From positions 23,190 to 87,189 of the forward strand of contig QLIY01000628.1 in NCBI GenBank assembly GCA_003260075.1: 64,000 nucleotides of DNA. Reading direction: 5' to 3'. Each line of letters begins with the position of its first letter. Within the stretch, counting starts at the first letter, position 1. Below are positions 1 through 10,617 of this stretch, in pieces. This stretch comes from Phallusia mammillata. Taxonomy: Eukaryota > Chordata > Ascidiacea > Phlebobranchia > Ascidiidae. Made by a program: the position numbers and the translations under genes. A model generated the notes under the pieces. It saw nothing but the letters and a program-made list of their open reading frames with translations, did not search any database and had not been told where the DNA came from.

Positions 1-240
1 AAAATACCCATTTTAGGGGGCTAGCGGGGTAAATACTGGGATTATCAACAAAAACAAAGTGGGATGCACATCTACATAACTACATCTACCATCTGTGTAA
101 ATTTCATCCAAAGGATTTGATAGAAAAACGAGTCGGACAAACTTTGGGTAGAAGAAAAAATAAGAAAAAAACAGAAAAAAAAACAAAAAAAAAACATTTT
201 GAGTAAAATCAATATGTGTCCCCTTTAGGGAAGGGGACCC
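1..240 (-). repeat. Dispersed repeat, inverted partner of 43785-44040
   Basis: This stretch matches, in reverse complement, the block at about 43785-44040, including the landmarks 'gtgggatgcacatctacata', 'acgagtcggacaaactttgg' and 'atatgtgtcccctt'. Between the landmarks lies an A-rich tract here and a T-rich tract in the partner. A third, more diverged copy follows directly at about 44040-44200. No coding capacity is visible. The repeat class is not recognised; ends cannot be set because the window begins inside it. Confidence 0.75.
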
Positions 241-308
241 ATAATGACTGTTTTTAAAACAGATTTTGCAATTAGGTGTTCTCTTTTAAAAAATAACTGG
301 CTCTACAC

Positions 309-582
309 CAATGGTTCTCAACCGGGGGTCCACAAAGCGTTTTCAGAGGGTCCGCGACAACTTCCTGATTTTGCAGACAACGATATTGATAAAGTGTTAT
401 TTAAAAAAAATGTCTCAGCATTTTAAAAAAGCATGAAACTTGTTCAAAATCGTTCTTCATACATGACAAACCAAAATGCATTGTGACATTTTCACCCCAT
501 TGTGATGTAACAGAGGTAAATCCGCGATTAGCTTGACAGTACCAAAAGGGGTCAGCAAAGGCAGAAAAGTTGAGAGCCACTG
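309..582. mobile_element. hAT-type MITE
   Basis: The element begins CAATGGTTCTCAAC and ends GTTGAGAGCCACTG, imperfect terminal inverted repeats. It is flanked by a perfect 8-bp duplication, ctctacac, at 301-308 and 583-590. Eight-bp target duplications and this type of terminus are typical of hAT elements. It has no transposase and is non-autonomous. It lies just downstream of the astacin-like gene stop codon. Confidence 0.9.
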
Positions 583-691
583 CTCTACACATTTTGCTGG
601 TGAAGGTGTCTTGGTGTGACATTTATACACTGTACATAATCTAAAAACACATCATTTTGGCTTTCTATCTTTTGTTTAGCTTACTAAAGTA

Positions 692-3600
692 TCAAAAAGC
701 AACAAAACAACAAATTGGATACAAACCAACAGTTTCTGGACATTCATAGAGTTGATTAACTCTCCTTGCGTCTTCAGCACTTAGTTTTTTCCTCTGTGCT
801 TTCACAGGTTTTCCAGTGATTTTATCCAATATTACTGGTTGTTTATTATTGGACAGAGCGAAACCATCCAAATGCATTATCGACAGAATGTCATAAGAAC
901 TGTTCAGGGCGTCGAGATATTTTCGGCCAATTTTCTTGAAGTTAAATTTGTTTTCTGAAATGCAAAAACACATCAAAAAATAAAACAACTTTGGTTTTTA
1001 ATTTTTGTGTATTAGCTGCATAAGAAAACATAGAAAAACACAATCACCAATGGGACAGAATATTACAAGACAATTGCTATTGCAATGCATCTACAAAATT
1101 TTCTGTAATTTTTTGTATAAATTTAGTTCCATTTTTTCTTGTAGATACTGCCTAATATACATAATGTAAGTTAGAATTGCAGAGACAACAATATTCTTAA
1201 TTAACAAATGGCTTATAACACACTGGATTTGTGCTTTATTATTTAAAAAACGAATACCTTAATTTTTTTACCCTTTTTCATCCAAATTTATTTACATGGT
1301 TCCTGCGCAACTTTTGTTTATAAATTCCATGACTTTTCTAAAACTTTTCAAGAAAAACAAAACAAATTTCCATAACGTTAACTGAAAAAAATCGAGCAAT
1401 TCCTATAGCAAATCTAAAGAAGAGACTTCAGTATATGTAGCCAATTTACCATACATGCAATGAATATACATATGTTACTAATTTGAAATTCCTATCTCTA
1501 TCTGGCATTTTAAGGGTAAAGCAGGCATCACATTCCATATGTTTTCAAGAACTTTTGCAAAAGTTGTTTTTTTTTCAAACTTTTCCAGGCCTTAAAAATA
1601 CAGGTTTAAATTCCATAACTTTTCCAGGTTTTCCACACCAGCAGGAACCCTGATCAAAAGAAGCAGTCTCACCTGCACCAACATTGTTAAGTTGCACAGT
1701 TATGTGTTCATCTCTATCTTGCCTCGAGTCTTCGTGCCAAAAACCCAGCACATGCATAAGTTGATGCTGTATGACACCAGAGTGATTACATCCATTACCA
1801 AGAGCCACTGACTGCCGACCACCAACTCTACCAACAGCTGATCTACACAACAAATTACTGATCAACACATCTGTAAGTTAAAGCATCAATCCAGAAAATG
1901 CTAAGCTGTGTTACAGACAGTGCACACATTTTGATCTATTATCAGGTCTCATTAGTGAAGCTGGTGACAAGATATCGCTGTATTGGCTAGGTTAAAAGCC
2001 TGTTAACTCCTAACAAACTGGAGTGCCGCTGTATGGCTACTCTACACTAGCCAAGACGGCGGCCGATCTCTTGTCACCAGCTGCACTAATGAGGCCTTAT
2101 AGGTCGAAACAGTGTGCACTGTCTGCAACACATCCCTAAATTTAAAATTAGAATTTTTTGCACATTGCTGTTGATTTATTTTTCTATTTTCCAGTTTTTT
2201 GTGTTCGAACAGCTATATTTTTAATATTTAATTTTACCTATGGCTAAGTGTGCTGTCACAAACAAAAAATGCCAAAATTGATGAAAGACACTTTTTTATA
2301 ATTTATGTCTAACATGTTTTTATAATATCACAATTAAATTGCTGTACTACAAATACCTCATGAAATTTTATGGACTGTGAATTGCAAAATATCTTGCAAC
2401 TGGTCTTTATAGGATTAAACAGTAGAAAAAAAGGTGCATGTATAACAAATAATATACCTGCATCCATGTCCAAATACAGAAAATTCAAGATAATCGACAT
2501 CTGACAGTCGTGGGAAGAAGTCAATACATGTAACACTGGAAATGGCTTTCATTGCATTTTGTATTGCAGTAAAAAGAAGGGTTCCGTCGACTGAAGCACA
2601 AAAACGTCATTTTAAAATGCACAAAAATATAAATCCACATGCTAAAAGTGAACTAATTGATGTAGTTATAAAAATACCTCAAAAACATAAAAAAAGATCA
2701 ACAAAATCAGATTTGTATGCACATATATGTGTATATGCTGTTTATAACTCACCAATTTCAGATGATATGATGTACGGAATTCTCCATCTATTAGCAAACA
2801 TATGTAAATTCCATAAACTTTTTTGTAAAATAGTTCCTCCACCGGATGTTATGTCCATACCCGAGTCCTCCTCTGTTATATAAGCCTTCAATATGAATAG
2901 TTTCCAATAAGTAATATATATAACAAGTTTTAGTTTATGGAACCATAGCTTAGTGCAGTGATTCTTAACCTTTTTTCCTTGCTGCACCCCTTTCAAATCA
3001 CTAACCAATTTTCGCTCCCCCTTTTGTAATTGCTTAAATAGAATAGACCTAACCAACCTTAATGATTTAGCATCCCCGCACCCCCTAGGAACAAATTATC
3101 ACGCCCCTTGGGGGTGCGTGCACCCCAGGTTAAGAACCCCTGCACTAGTGGGACCCAAAAGAATAACAAATGTGCAGTGAAGTTTTGCTATTAAAAAAGT
3201 TCACTTTTTTCTTGTTTACTATAACAATTCCATCCACCAAAACAGGTAAAATTTCCCTTCTTTTTACTACTTTCTTATGGTGATCTGCAAACAATGCCAT
3301 GGAATTCTTGAAAAGTTTCAAAACCACTTTTATAGGATAATAACCTTAAAATATGAGAAACATTACATACAGACTAAACAAAAACCAACAACTAATTTGG
3401 AATATTTTAAAAAGGTAAGTATAAACTACAAATCCAGCAACAAAATAAAACTTACTGACAGAACTGATTGAATGTTAACTGGAGTAAAAGCTACATCGGT
3501 TTGTAATATTCCACCCAAAGCACAATCGCAGCTCATTTGACAACCATACTGATTTTGTTCAAACCCTAGATCACAAGTAGTTGTGCACTGTGATGTGTCG

Positions 3601-5955
3601 AATGCACATTCAACACCTTGTAGATATCCTGCAAAAAGTAAATAAATGTTAAGGTGAAATTGTCAAATCTTGGGATTTACAATTGTCGAATGTCCAAACA
3701 AAAGTCTGTATAAAACACAAGTTATCCAACCTATTGGTTACATAATACAGCCTCATGGAAATAAAATAGAGAAAAACATGAATTGTTTGATTTTTACAAA
3801 CTGGAGAGCTTTTACGGGGAATTTGAGTGGCCAAATTGAATAAAAGTTTTGCGTTCTTGGTAAAAACTGACAACTTATGTGTTTTTTTCATATATATACC
3901 CGCAGTGTTAATTTGGACATAAGTAACCATGGGTTGGACAAGTGATTTATATAGACTTTGGTCGAACCTGACAGATTTAGATTAGTTAATTCTATATCAA
4001 CACTTAAAAAGTCCTTGACACATTGCACTTTTATGGTGGTGGACTGCAAATAATACTGGGTAATGGCAACTCTAATTTGCCTTTTTGATTGCAATTAACA
4101 AATAACTGCAAAACATAGCAAGTCAGGTCTATTAAAGGCATCATTCGTTATACTGTGTCTTGTGATGGCTGGCCTGCATGATTGCTTCAGGTCTGATCCC
4201 AGTTTTAAATTGATGTTCATTAAAACGAATACACAGATAAAATTTTTACATTTGATAGGCTACAATTTTGTTCAATTAATTTGTGATTAAGCAAAACAAA
4301 ATTACCCAAAAATAGAAATTTGACATTTTTCAGTGAATTGTAAGGTTTCACATGCACTTGCCTATTTGATAACAAACTCTGATAACCCTGAAATCTCATT
4401 TAATTCTTTCCTTGTATAAAACACAACCCTATTATTCTAAGATAAATATTTTCATACTGGGATCAGCCCTGAAGCATTGTTGCAGACCAGCGATCACGGC
4501 ATACAGAATAACTATGACAACCTAATTATGTTTTTAAAAAATAACCAAAGTTGTATGTACCATGTAAGCATAATGTAATAAAAACTTACTTTCGCATCTC
4601 AAGATGTCGTAAGCTGCTGGTTCATCATCATAACTGCATGCATCAGATTCTGTTTGTCCCAAGAAAACTGAAACAATCAATAAAAGTATTTGGGTCTCTA
4701 TTAAATTATCCTAATTGGTATTTAAAGGCACAATTCAAAACAGTTTTGTTTCTATTTAACCTACAACTTACAGTATAACAGAAGTCCAGCAATCAGTCCG
4801 ACAATCACCAGAAAACACACAAAGACAATGGCTGGCTTTAAATAAGTCTGGCGTAATCGCTTGTTGCTTCTGGGTATGGCTAGAAAAGGTTACAAATGTA
4901 ACGTAAGACCTAATGAAGTTGTAAATCTGTGCAAAGCAAACCAGTTACATCAATATATATATATATATATATACACCTGCACACAGTGTTTTTTTAAGGT
5001 GTTTTTCAAATTTCTCCAGTGGTTTCCCAAAGTTTGATCTCTATCCAGCGGTCTATTTTTTGGTATTTTAATGAAACACTTGCGGTCTCTTAAAACTACT
5101 TAGCAATCACACTAAACCAAACCTTAAAAAAAAACCTGGCTGCACACATCAGTTGTTTTTAAAACAAAAAAATTGTCTGTCAATTTTTGTGTACTGCACG
5201 CAAATATTTAGCACAAAGTACTGCCTGGTCATCTTGGTCTTGTATGCGGACTTAGGGGTCGTACATGTGGAATATAGTGTTCCTGCACCCAAGATCTCTT
5301 TAGAAACAATTATGTTTTGCATGTCTGCAGACTGGCAATTGACTGTTTAGTATTGTAATATACCTGCAAGACTGAGGTCAAATAATGTAGAACCAGATAA
5401 ACTTTCTGATACATAACTGATACATACAAAACATACTTTTCATACAAAACTGAAACACAGTTAGACCAAGTTTACTTACACTGAGCAACATAAGGTAAGC
5501 AAAGTGGGTCTACTTCTGATAATTAACACCACCAAATAGATGTAACTAATAATGTTTATGATAAACACTTCTGCCCATATTATATGCAATGGTACTTTTA
5601 CAAACACATTGTTAAAACGCCTGCTTGTACTTTATATATTTCACTAAGTAATTTTAGGTAAAACGTATATCTGGCCGCGCAAATGTGTTTTTAAAGCAAA
5701 CTTCAACATTTGGAAGATTCTGTTAATGTTTTTTATTTAGCATTTTCTCTGTAATGTTATGGATATTGTACCTGCAGTTCCAACGATAGCAGCTCGCTCT
5801 TTATGTGGTCTTGAATGTCGTCGTCTGGTTGATGGCCCGGCTTCATCGTTAAAACTGTAAGCTCTTTCTGCTGAGGGGAACGGAAATCGAAATCCTTCAG
5901 GTATTTCCATCATAAAATTAACCAAATTTTGTTTAGGGGAAATTATTCCTTTCAT
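692..5955 (-). CDS. Type II membrane astacin-like protein, predicted catalytically dead
   Basis: Nine exons read on the minus strand: 5955-5772, 4879-4772, 4667-4590, 3628-3456, about 3306-3220, about 2885-2753, 2590-2458, 1842-1673 and 954-692. Their lengths sum to 1329 nt, closing in frame at 442 aa. The N-terminus (1-76) is basic and lacks a signal peptide; residues about 77-99 form one membrane segment, so the rest should be extracellular. A short Cys-rich stretch follows with an antistasin-like pattern (C-x3-C-x2-GF-x5-GC-x3-C-x-C). The M12A astacin domain keeps the four expected cysteines (TCIDF, GHGC, GNGC, LYEC) and the family GFWHE and RxDRD motifs. The zinc motif reads HQLMHVLGFWH at residues 325-335: the three His ligands are present but the catalytic Glu is Gln (CAA). 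The Met-turn reads SIMHL instead of SxMHY. These predict a zinc-binding pseudoprotease. Exons five and six have weak splice sites and are the least certain. Confidence 0.85.
2956..3142. mobile_element. hAT-type MITE in astacin-like gene intron
   Basis: The left end CAGTGATTCTTAACC and right end GGTTAAGAACCCCTG are inverted repeats of each other with few mismatches. The flanking 8-mers (gcttagtg and cactagtg) match at five positions, so the target duplication is degenerate. The internal sequence is non-coding. Confidence 0.75.
4950..4972. repeat. (AT)n microsatellite
   Basis: About eleven AT dinucleotide units in an intron of the astacin-like gene, adjacent to the MITE at 4984. Confidence 0.9.
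4984..5138. mobile_element. Short hAT-type MITE, same family as 18140 and 33251
   Basis: It starts CAGTGTTTTTTTAAGG and ends CCTTAAAAAAAAACCTG, near-perfect inverted repeats. Flanking 8-mers cctgcaca (4976-4983) and gctgcaca (5139-5146) differ at one base. Three related copies lie in the zinc-finger segmental duplication, at 18140-18277, 18493-18610 (truncated) and 33251-33388. It sits in the first intron of the astacin-like gene. Confidence 0.85.
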
Positions 5956-7192
5956 AAGCGTTTAAACCTCTTTGGTTTCAATAATTCCAAACAATAAAAT
6001 TCATTCGTGACTCTGAAATTGACAGACGACATCAAGTACTTTTAAGCAGTATTTAGAAGTTGTATTTCCAGATTCAAAAAAACGAACAAATGGCCAAATA
6101 AACGATTTCATTTATTAAAGCCCCTTTTCAATTGCATCTTTCACGAAATACACAAAAACAACAATTGATACGCTCGTTCCTCAAAACCTAAGTCTATACA
6201 AAACACAGGTTGCCCAAAGCGTATGGAGCTATTTCGTGTCCAAAACATTGATCTATCACCCGATCCGTCAGACAGTCTTTGATTAGTAGCGCTTGTGGTA
6301 CGCAAAAATTTACCGTTTCTTATCGGGCAGTATTAGATTTTTAGAACATGTGTCATAACCAGTGAGTCGAAGCGCTTGTCATACGGGTTCAGGTTCGGTT
6401 CGGGTTCACTTGGTTTTGTTTTTAACGGTTCGGGTTCGGTTCAGGTTTTTAAAAACGATTATTTTTGGGTTCGGGTTTTGTTCCGGTTTGCACAAGTCAT
6501 CCAGTCCGAACCGGTTTGCGGTTTTTAAACCGGTTCAAATTTTTATTCGTTTCTTCATTTCCACCCATCATCACCCTGGCCTACCGGTAATCAAACTCCA
6601 AAAAATATTTGCCCGAGCACTGTTAATTTTGACACAACCTATAAGTGTTATATCGGGTATTTTTCAGTGCGCTGTTTTAAAAAAAATCACAAATTTTAAA
6701 AAAGACCGCATTTTTTAGTGGTCCGGGTCCAACGCCAAACAAAGTATAGGGTTCAACTCCAGTTCGGGTTTTTGAAAAATCGTAATTAGCTGTTCGGGTT
6801 TAGTGAAATTAACCGTTTAAACCGGTTCTCGGGTTCGGGTTCAGTTCCGGTTCGACTCCCTGGTCATAACACAGCCCCGTCAGGCGTCAGCCCGATTTTA
6901 ATGACAATTTGACAATTTGACAAAGAATAATGCATTTGTTCGTAAATTTTCGCATTGGTTCGTACCTTTTGGACATTTATTTTTTAATTTTTGGGGAGCA
7001 TGATGTGCCAAAAGCGCGGGAAGAAATCAGCTGTTGTCGTTGGAGGGAAATTTGCGCGGAAGTTTCACGATTTTAACTTTGCCTCCAAATTTATTTTACC
7101 CTGGGACAAATTTGAAGGTTAGACGACATTTTAGGTCGGATTGCAGTAAGTTTCGTTTGAAACACAGTAAATTTTATTGCTCAGTAGCAACA
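5956..7192. promoter_or_regulatory. Divergent intergenic region between astacin-like and PRDM9-like genes
   Basis: About 1.24 kb separates the two start codons, which face away from each other, so both promoters must lie here. No convincing TATA box was seen. The central part is occupied by the hAT MITE at 6360-6862. An open frame in phase with the PRDM9-like start runs upstream to 7034, so the true start could be farther 5', but 7193 gives the plausible N-terminus MADKTADWNED. Confidence 0.5.
6360..6862. mobile_element. hAT-type MITE with CGGGTT-rich interior
   Basis: Ends CAGTGAGTCGAA and TTCGACTCCCTG are inverted repeats. A perfect 8-bp target duplication, gtcataac, flanks it at 6352-6359 and 6863-6870. 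Its interior is rich in cgggttcggttc-like motifs near both ends. The 118-residue open frame inside (6362-6718) is low-complexity and has no protein signature. Confidence 0.9.
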
Positions 7193-10100
7193 ATGGCGGA
7201 TAAAACGGCGGATTGGAACGAAGATGCGGAAAGAGTGATGAAACTTTTTGATGAATGGAATGGTTTCGAAAGAGTTCCGACCAAAGAGATTTTGGAAAAA
7301 GTTAAAATGAGAATTTCCTTGGAAAAACTCTTCAAGCCAGATGAATATGAAAAGCTTTGCAAGTTTGAGAAGAAAAGAATTCGAAATATTGGAAATAATT
7401 TAACAGTAATGATGTATTTGGGTAAGTATACAACTTTTTCATAGCTTTTTTACTTTTGTTTGATTATTTTGTTTTTTGTTTAAGGAATGCCATTACCACC
7501 TGAAAACACTTTGAGAGCCAAAGTAGGTTTGCCTCCACGAGGAGGATTTAAAGCAAAAATTTCTTCGGATTCAGAAAGTGATGAAGATTGGAAACCTTAT
7601 CGACCAGCTCAAACAACTAAAAAAATGCCAGGATTCTTAAGTAAGTGATTTTTTGCCAAAAAGTTTAATAAAGTTTAAATTGTTAATGCATATCAAAGTT
7701 TTTATATGTTTAGGTGTTACTGACTTGTTGAGAAGAAAAAAGTTCATTACTAAGGTCAAGTAGTATGAAATGTTTGTTTCAAATGTATGATTTAACAAAA
7801 TGACTATTTTTTAAATGTTACTATTGCTTTTTTTTAGAATTGTATGATTGACAATGAAAAACATATTGATGCACCAGAATCAGAAGCTTTAAAGAATGTG
7901 AAGAAAAACATCAGTGAGTTAATTTACATTGAAACGACCTGCCCAAGTTTAAATTATATTTTAATTTCAGCGCTTCCACCCAAGGAACAAAAGAAAAAGA
8001 AACCAAGCAGTGAAAAACAAAAAGTATGCAAGGTTTTGAAAACAAAAATTTAGTTAATTTGGATTTGCAAAGGAACTTATGTTTATAATTAAATTACTAA
8101 GTCTATGAATAGTGTTCCTAAGAATAATCTTTTCCAGACAAGAAAGAAAACTACTGCTACAGAAAATGATGAACCAAGATATCCTAAACGAGATATTGTC
8201 AGGAAAACCTACAAAGAACCTGAAGTTCCAACTGAAGATGATTTTTTATGTGAGAAAATATTCCCAAATAAGTTTGTGGAGATTTCTAGTTGTCATTTTT
8301 GGTTGCATCTTCTTTTAGTTTGTGATGAATGTGAAAAGTTGCATTTGGGGGATTGCCCAGTTCATGGAGCTTACAATCATGTTCCCGACACCCTGGTTAA
8401 AATGGTAAAGAAACTTTTGTGTTGATGATGTTGAAGTACAAAAACTTGCTGTATTTAGTCTATCAAGTAATTTGATTTTCCTAAAGACCTAATTTTTATT
8501 AAAAACAACTGTGCTTGGACAAAAGTTTATTTTTGAAAATTCTGTATTGCTACTGTGTTTGCAAAGGGCTTAAAGGAGCGTGCCAGACGAACCTGCCCAA
8601 AAGGAATAAGCATCGGACTATCTGGCATTAGATCTGGTGGTAAGGGAGCATGGTGTGATCAAGAATTCCCAAAAAACACTTTGTTTGGACCCTACGAAGG
8701 AGTCATTGTGTCAAGAAACAATTTGAGTCAACTTGAGCAACTTTTTGAGGGTGGATATGCTTGGGAGGTATACAAGTTAAATATTTAAAAGACTTTTACC
8801 ATGTTGCCTTAATTATATTATTTGGTCAAGGTGCCATCGAAAGAGAGCCCAAAATATTGACAACTGAAACAATAAATTTTTATACAATACAAATGCTTTT
8901 AACAAATCTTTGTGTTTATGACATATCACATGTTATTTTTTTCCCCAGCAACTCCCAGTTCGTAGAAAATACTTTGTGCATATCATGCCAGCTCAGGTCT
9001 AGATCTACTTCTGGTTGTAGCAGGGATTTGACTGTCATTTCACTAAGTCTGTTTTTTGTAATTGTTGAAAACAAAGAGTCAAAAGCAGGGACATTTTTTT
9101 GGAAATAAGAGCAATGAATTTTTCTTTTTCTAGATTTTAATGAACTTTAACATAAGATTGGTATGGCAAACCTGCTGAAACATAATGTTTTAATTTTTTT
9201 GATAACTTAATACATGTTTGTGCTGCATTATAAGTTATTAAACTTCTTCTGTATTTCAGATTTACAAGAAGGGAAAATTGTCCCATTACATTGATGGCAA
9301 TGATGTAAAAAACAGCAACTGGCTTCGATATATTAACTGTGCTCGGTGGGTAAACTTTATTTTGGTGTTTTTTTATTTAGGTGTCAAACAGAATTTAATT
9401 ATTTTTAGACTTTTTTACCTATTTTTGGCCATAAGCTCATTAATTAGTGGAAACAAAATTAAATTATGTTCAGGCTTTTTTATATTTGTTTTTGGTTACA
9501 AGTACGATTGATACGAGCAAAAAACTCACCACACTTTCCAAAAACACTGGCTTTTTTGTTTCAGAAATGAAGAGGAACAAAATGTTATTGCTTATCAATA
9601 CAAGGGAAGAATTTATTATCGGTTGTACAAACCAGTTACAAGAGGTGTTGAGTTGTTGGTTTGGTATGGAAAACAATATGCAGAACATCTTGGAATTCCG
9701 ACTGAATACAAACAAAAAATTGCTGAAATCGAAAAACTTTTGAAGCCACAAATTTGCTTGGGTAAGTTTTCTTAATTCAATTGGTAAAAACTGTAGTTTT
9801 AAAAAAAGTGTTGTTATTTTTTTAAATCAACTAAAAATAAGTAGTTTTGTGAATATTTTGTCGTTTCTGTTGCCTCAAAGGCGGCTTGTTGCTATTATGC
9901 AAGTTTAAGGATTGTGACGTAACAATTAATGTTTGTTTCATAACAGACGATTATTCTCCGTGCAACATATGCGACAAAATTTTCATCAACGATGTCGCTT
10001 TAAATAAACACATGAAGTGGAAACATCCCGATCGTTCGGTTGTGAAACGACACAAATGTCCCTGGTGTGAATATTCAACTGATAAAGTTGGCCACCTAAA

Positions 10101-10470
10101 AGTTCACGAACGGACGCACACAAATGAAAAACCTTTCCAATGCGAAATTTGCCAGAAAAGATTTTTACAGTTTGGCCACCTGAAGACACACGCTCTAATC
10201 CACAGTGGTGTTAAACCTCACAAATGTAAAGTTTGTGGGAAATGTTTCACCCAGCTTGGCGACTTACGAAAACATCACAAAACTGTCCATGAAAAGTCTG
10301 CGGAATATTTGTGTCAGATCTGTGGTGAAAAGTTTGGACTAGCTTGTAACCTTAAAAGACACATTCGAATTCACACAGGGGAAAAACCTTACTCGTGTAA
10401 ATATTGCAAGAAAAAGTTCAGTGATTCCAGCAACCTTCGATCACACGAACGCAACCACAATAAAACTTAA
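7193..10470 (+). CDS. PRDM9: PRDM9-like histone methyltransferase zinc-finger protein
   Basis: Eleven exons: 7193-7421, 7485-7640, 7714-7754, 7838-7913, 7971-8023, 8138-8249, 8319-8404, 8567-8767, 9260-9345, 9565-9761 and 9947-10470. They total 1761 nt and close in frame at 586 aa, with intron phases matching throughout. Residues about 38-77 resemble the KRAB box of PRDM9 and about 90-120 the SSXRD (GLPPRGGF, SDSESDEDW). A zinc knuckle CDEC...DCPVH lies at about 224-237. The PR/SET domain spans about 252-395, with FGPYEG, NWLRYINCA, the YRLYKP region and ELLVWYG, so the tyrosines needed for lysine methyl transfer appear kept. Six complete C2H2 fingers follow (about 418-583). In vertebrates PRDM9 trimethylates H3K4/K36 and places meiotic recombination hotspots; here that role is inferred. 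The fingers differ from one another, unlike a fast-evolving hotspot array. Other PRDM members lack this KRAB-SSXRD-PR order. Confidence 0.92.
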
Positions 10471-10611
10471 CCACTGAATATTTTCATGCACATTTATATC
10501 CGATGGTTTTTATTTCAACAAAACTTTTGATACTAAACGTTACAAAAATATTTTAAGCATTGATTTACATTGTTGATTGCATTGTTATTGGTTGTGACGT
10601 TATAAACGTTT

Positions 10612-10617
10612 AATAAA
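10612..10617 (+). terminator. Polyadenylation signal AATAAA
   Basis: A canonical AATAAA lies about 140 nt after the PRDM9-like stop codon and is the best candidate for the 3' end of that transcript. Confidence 0.6.
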
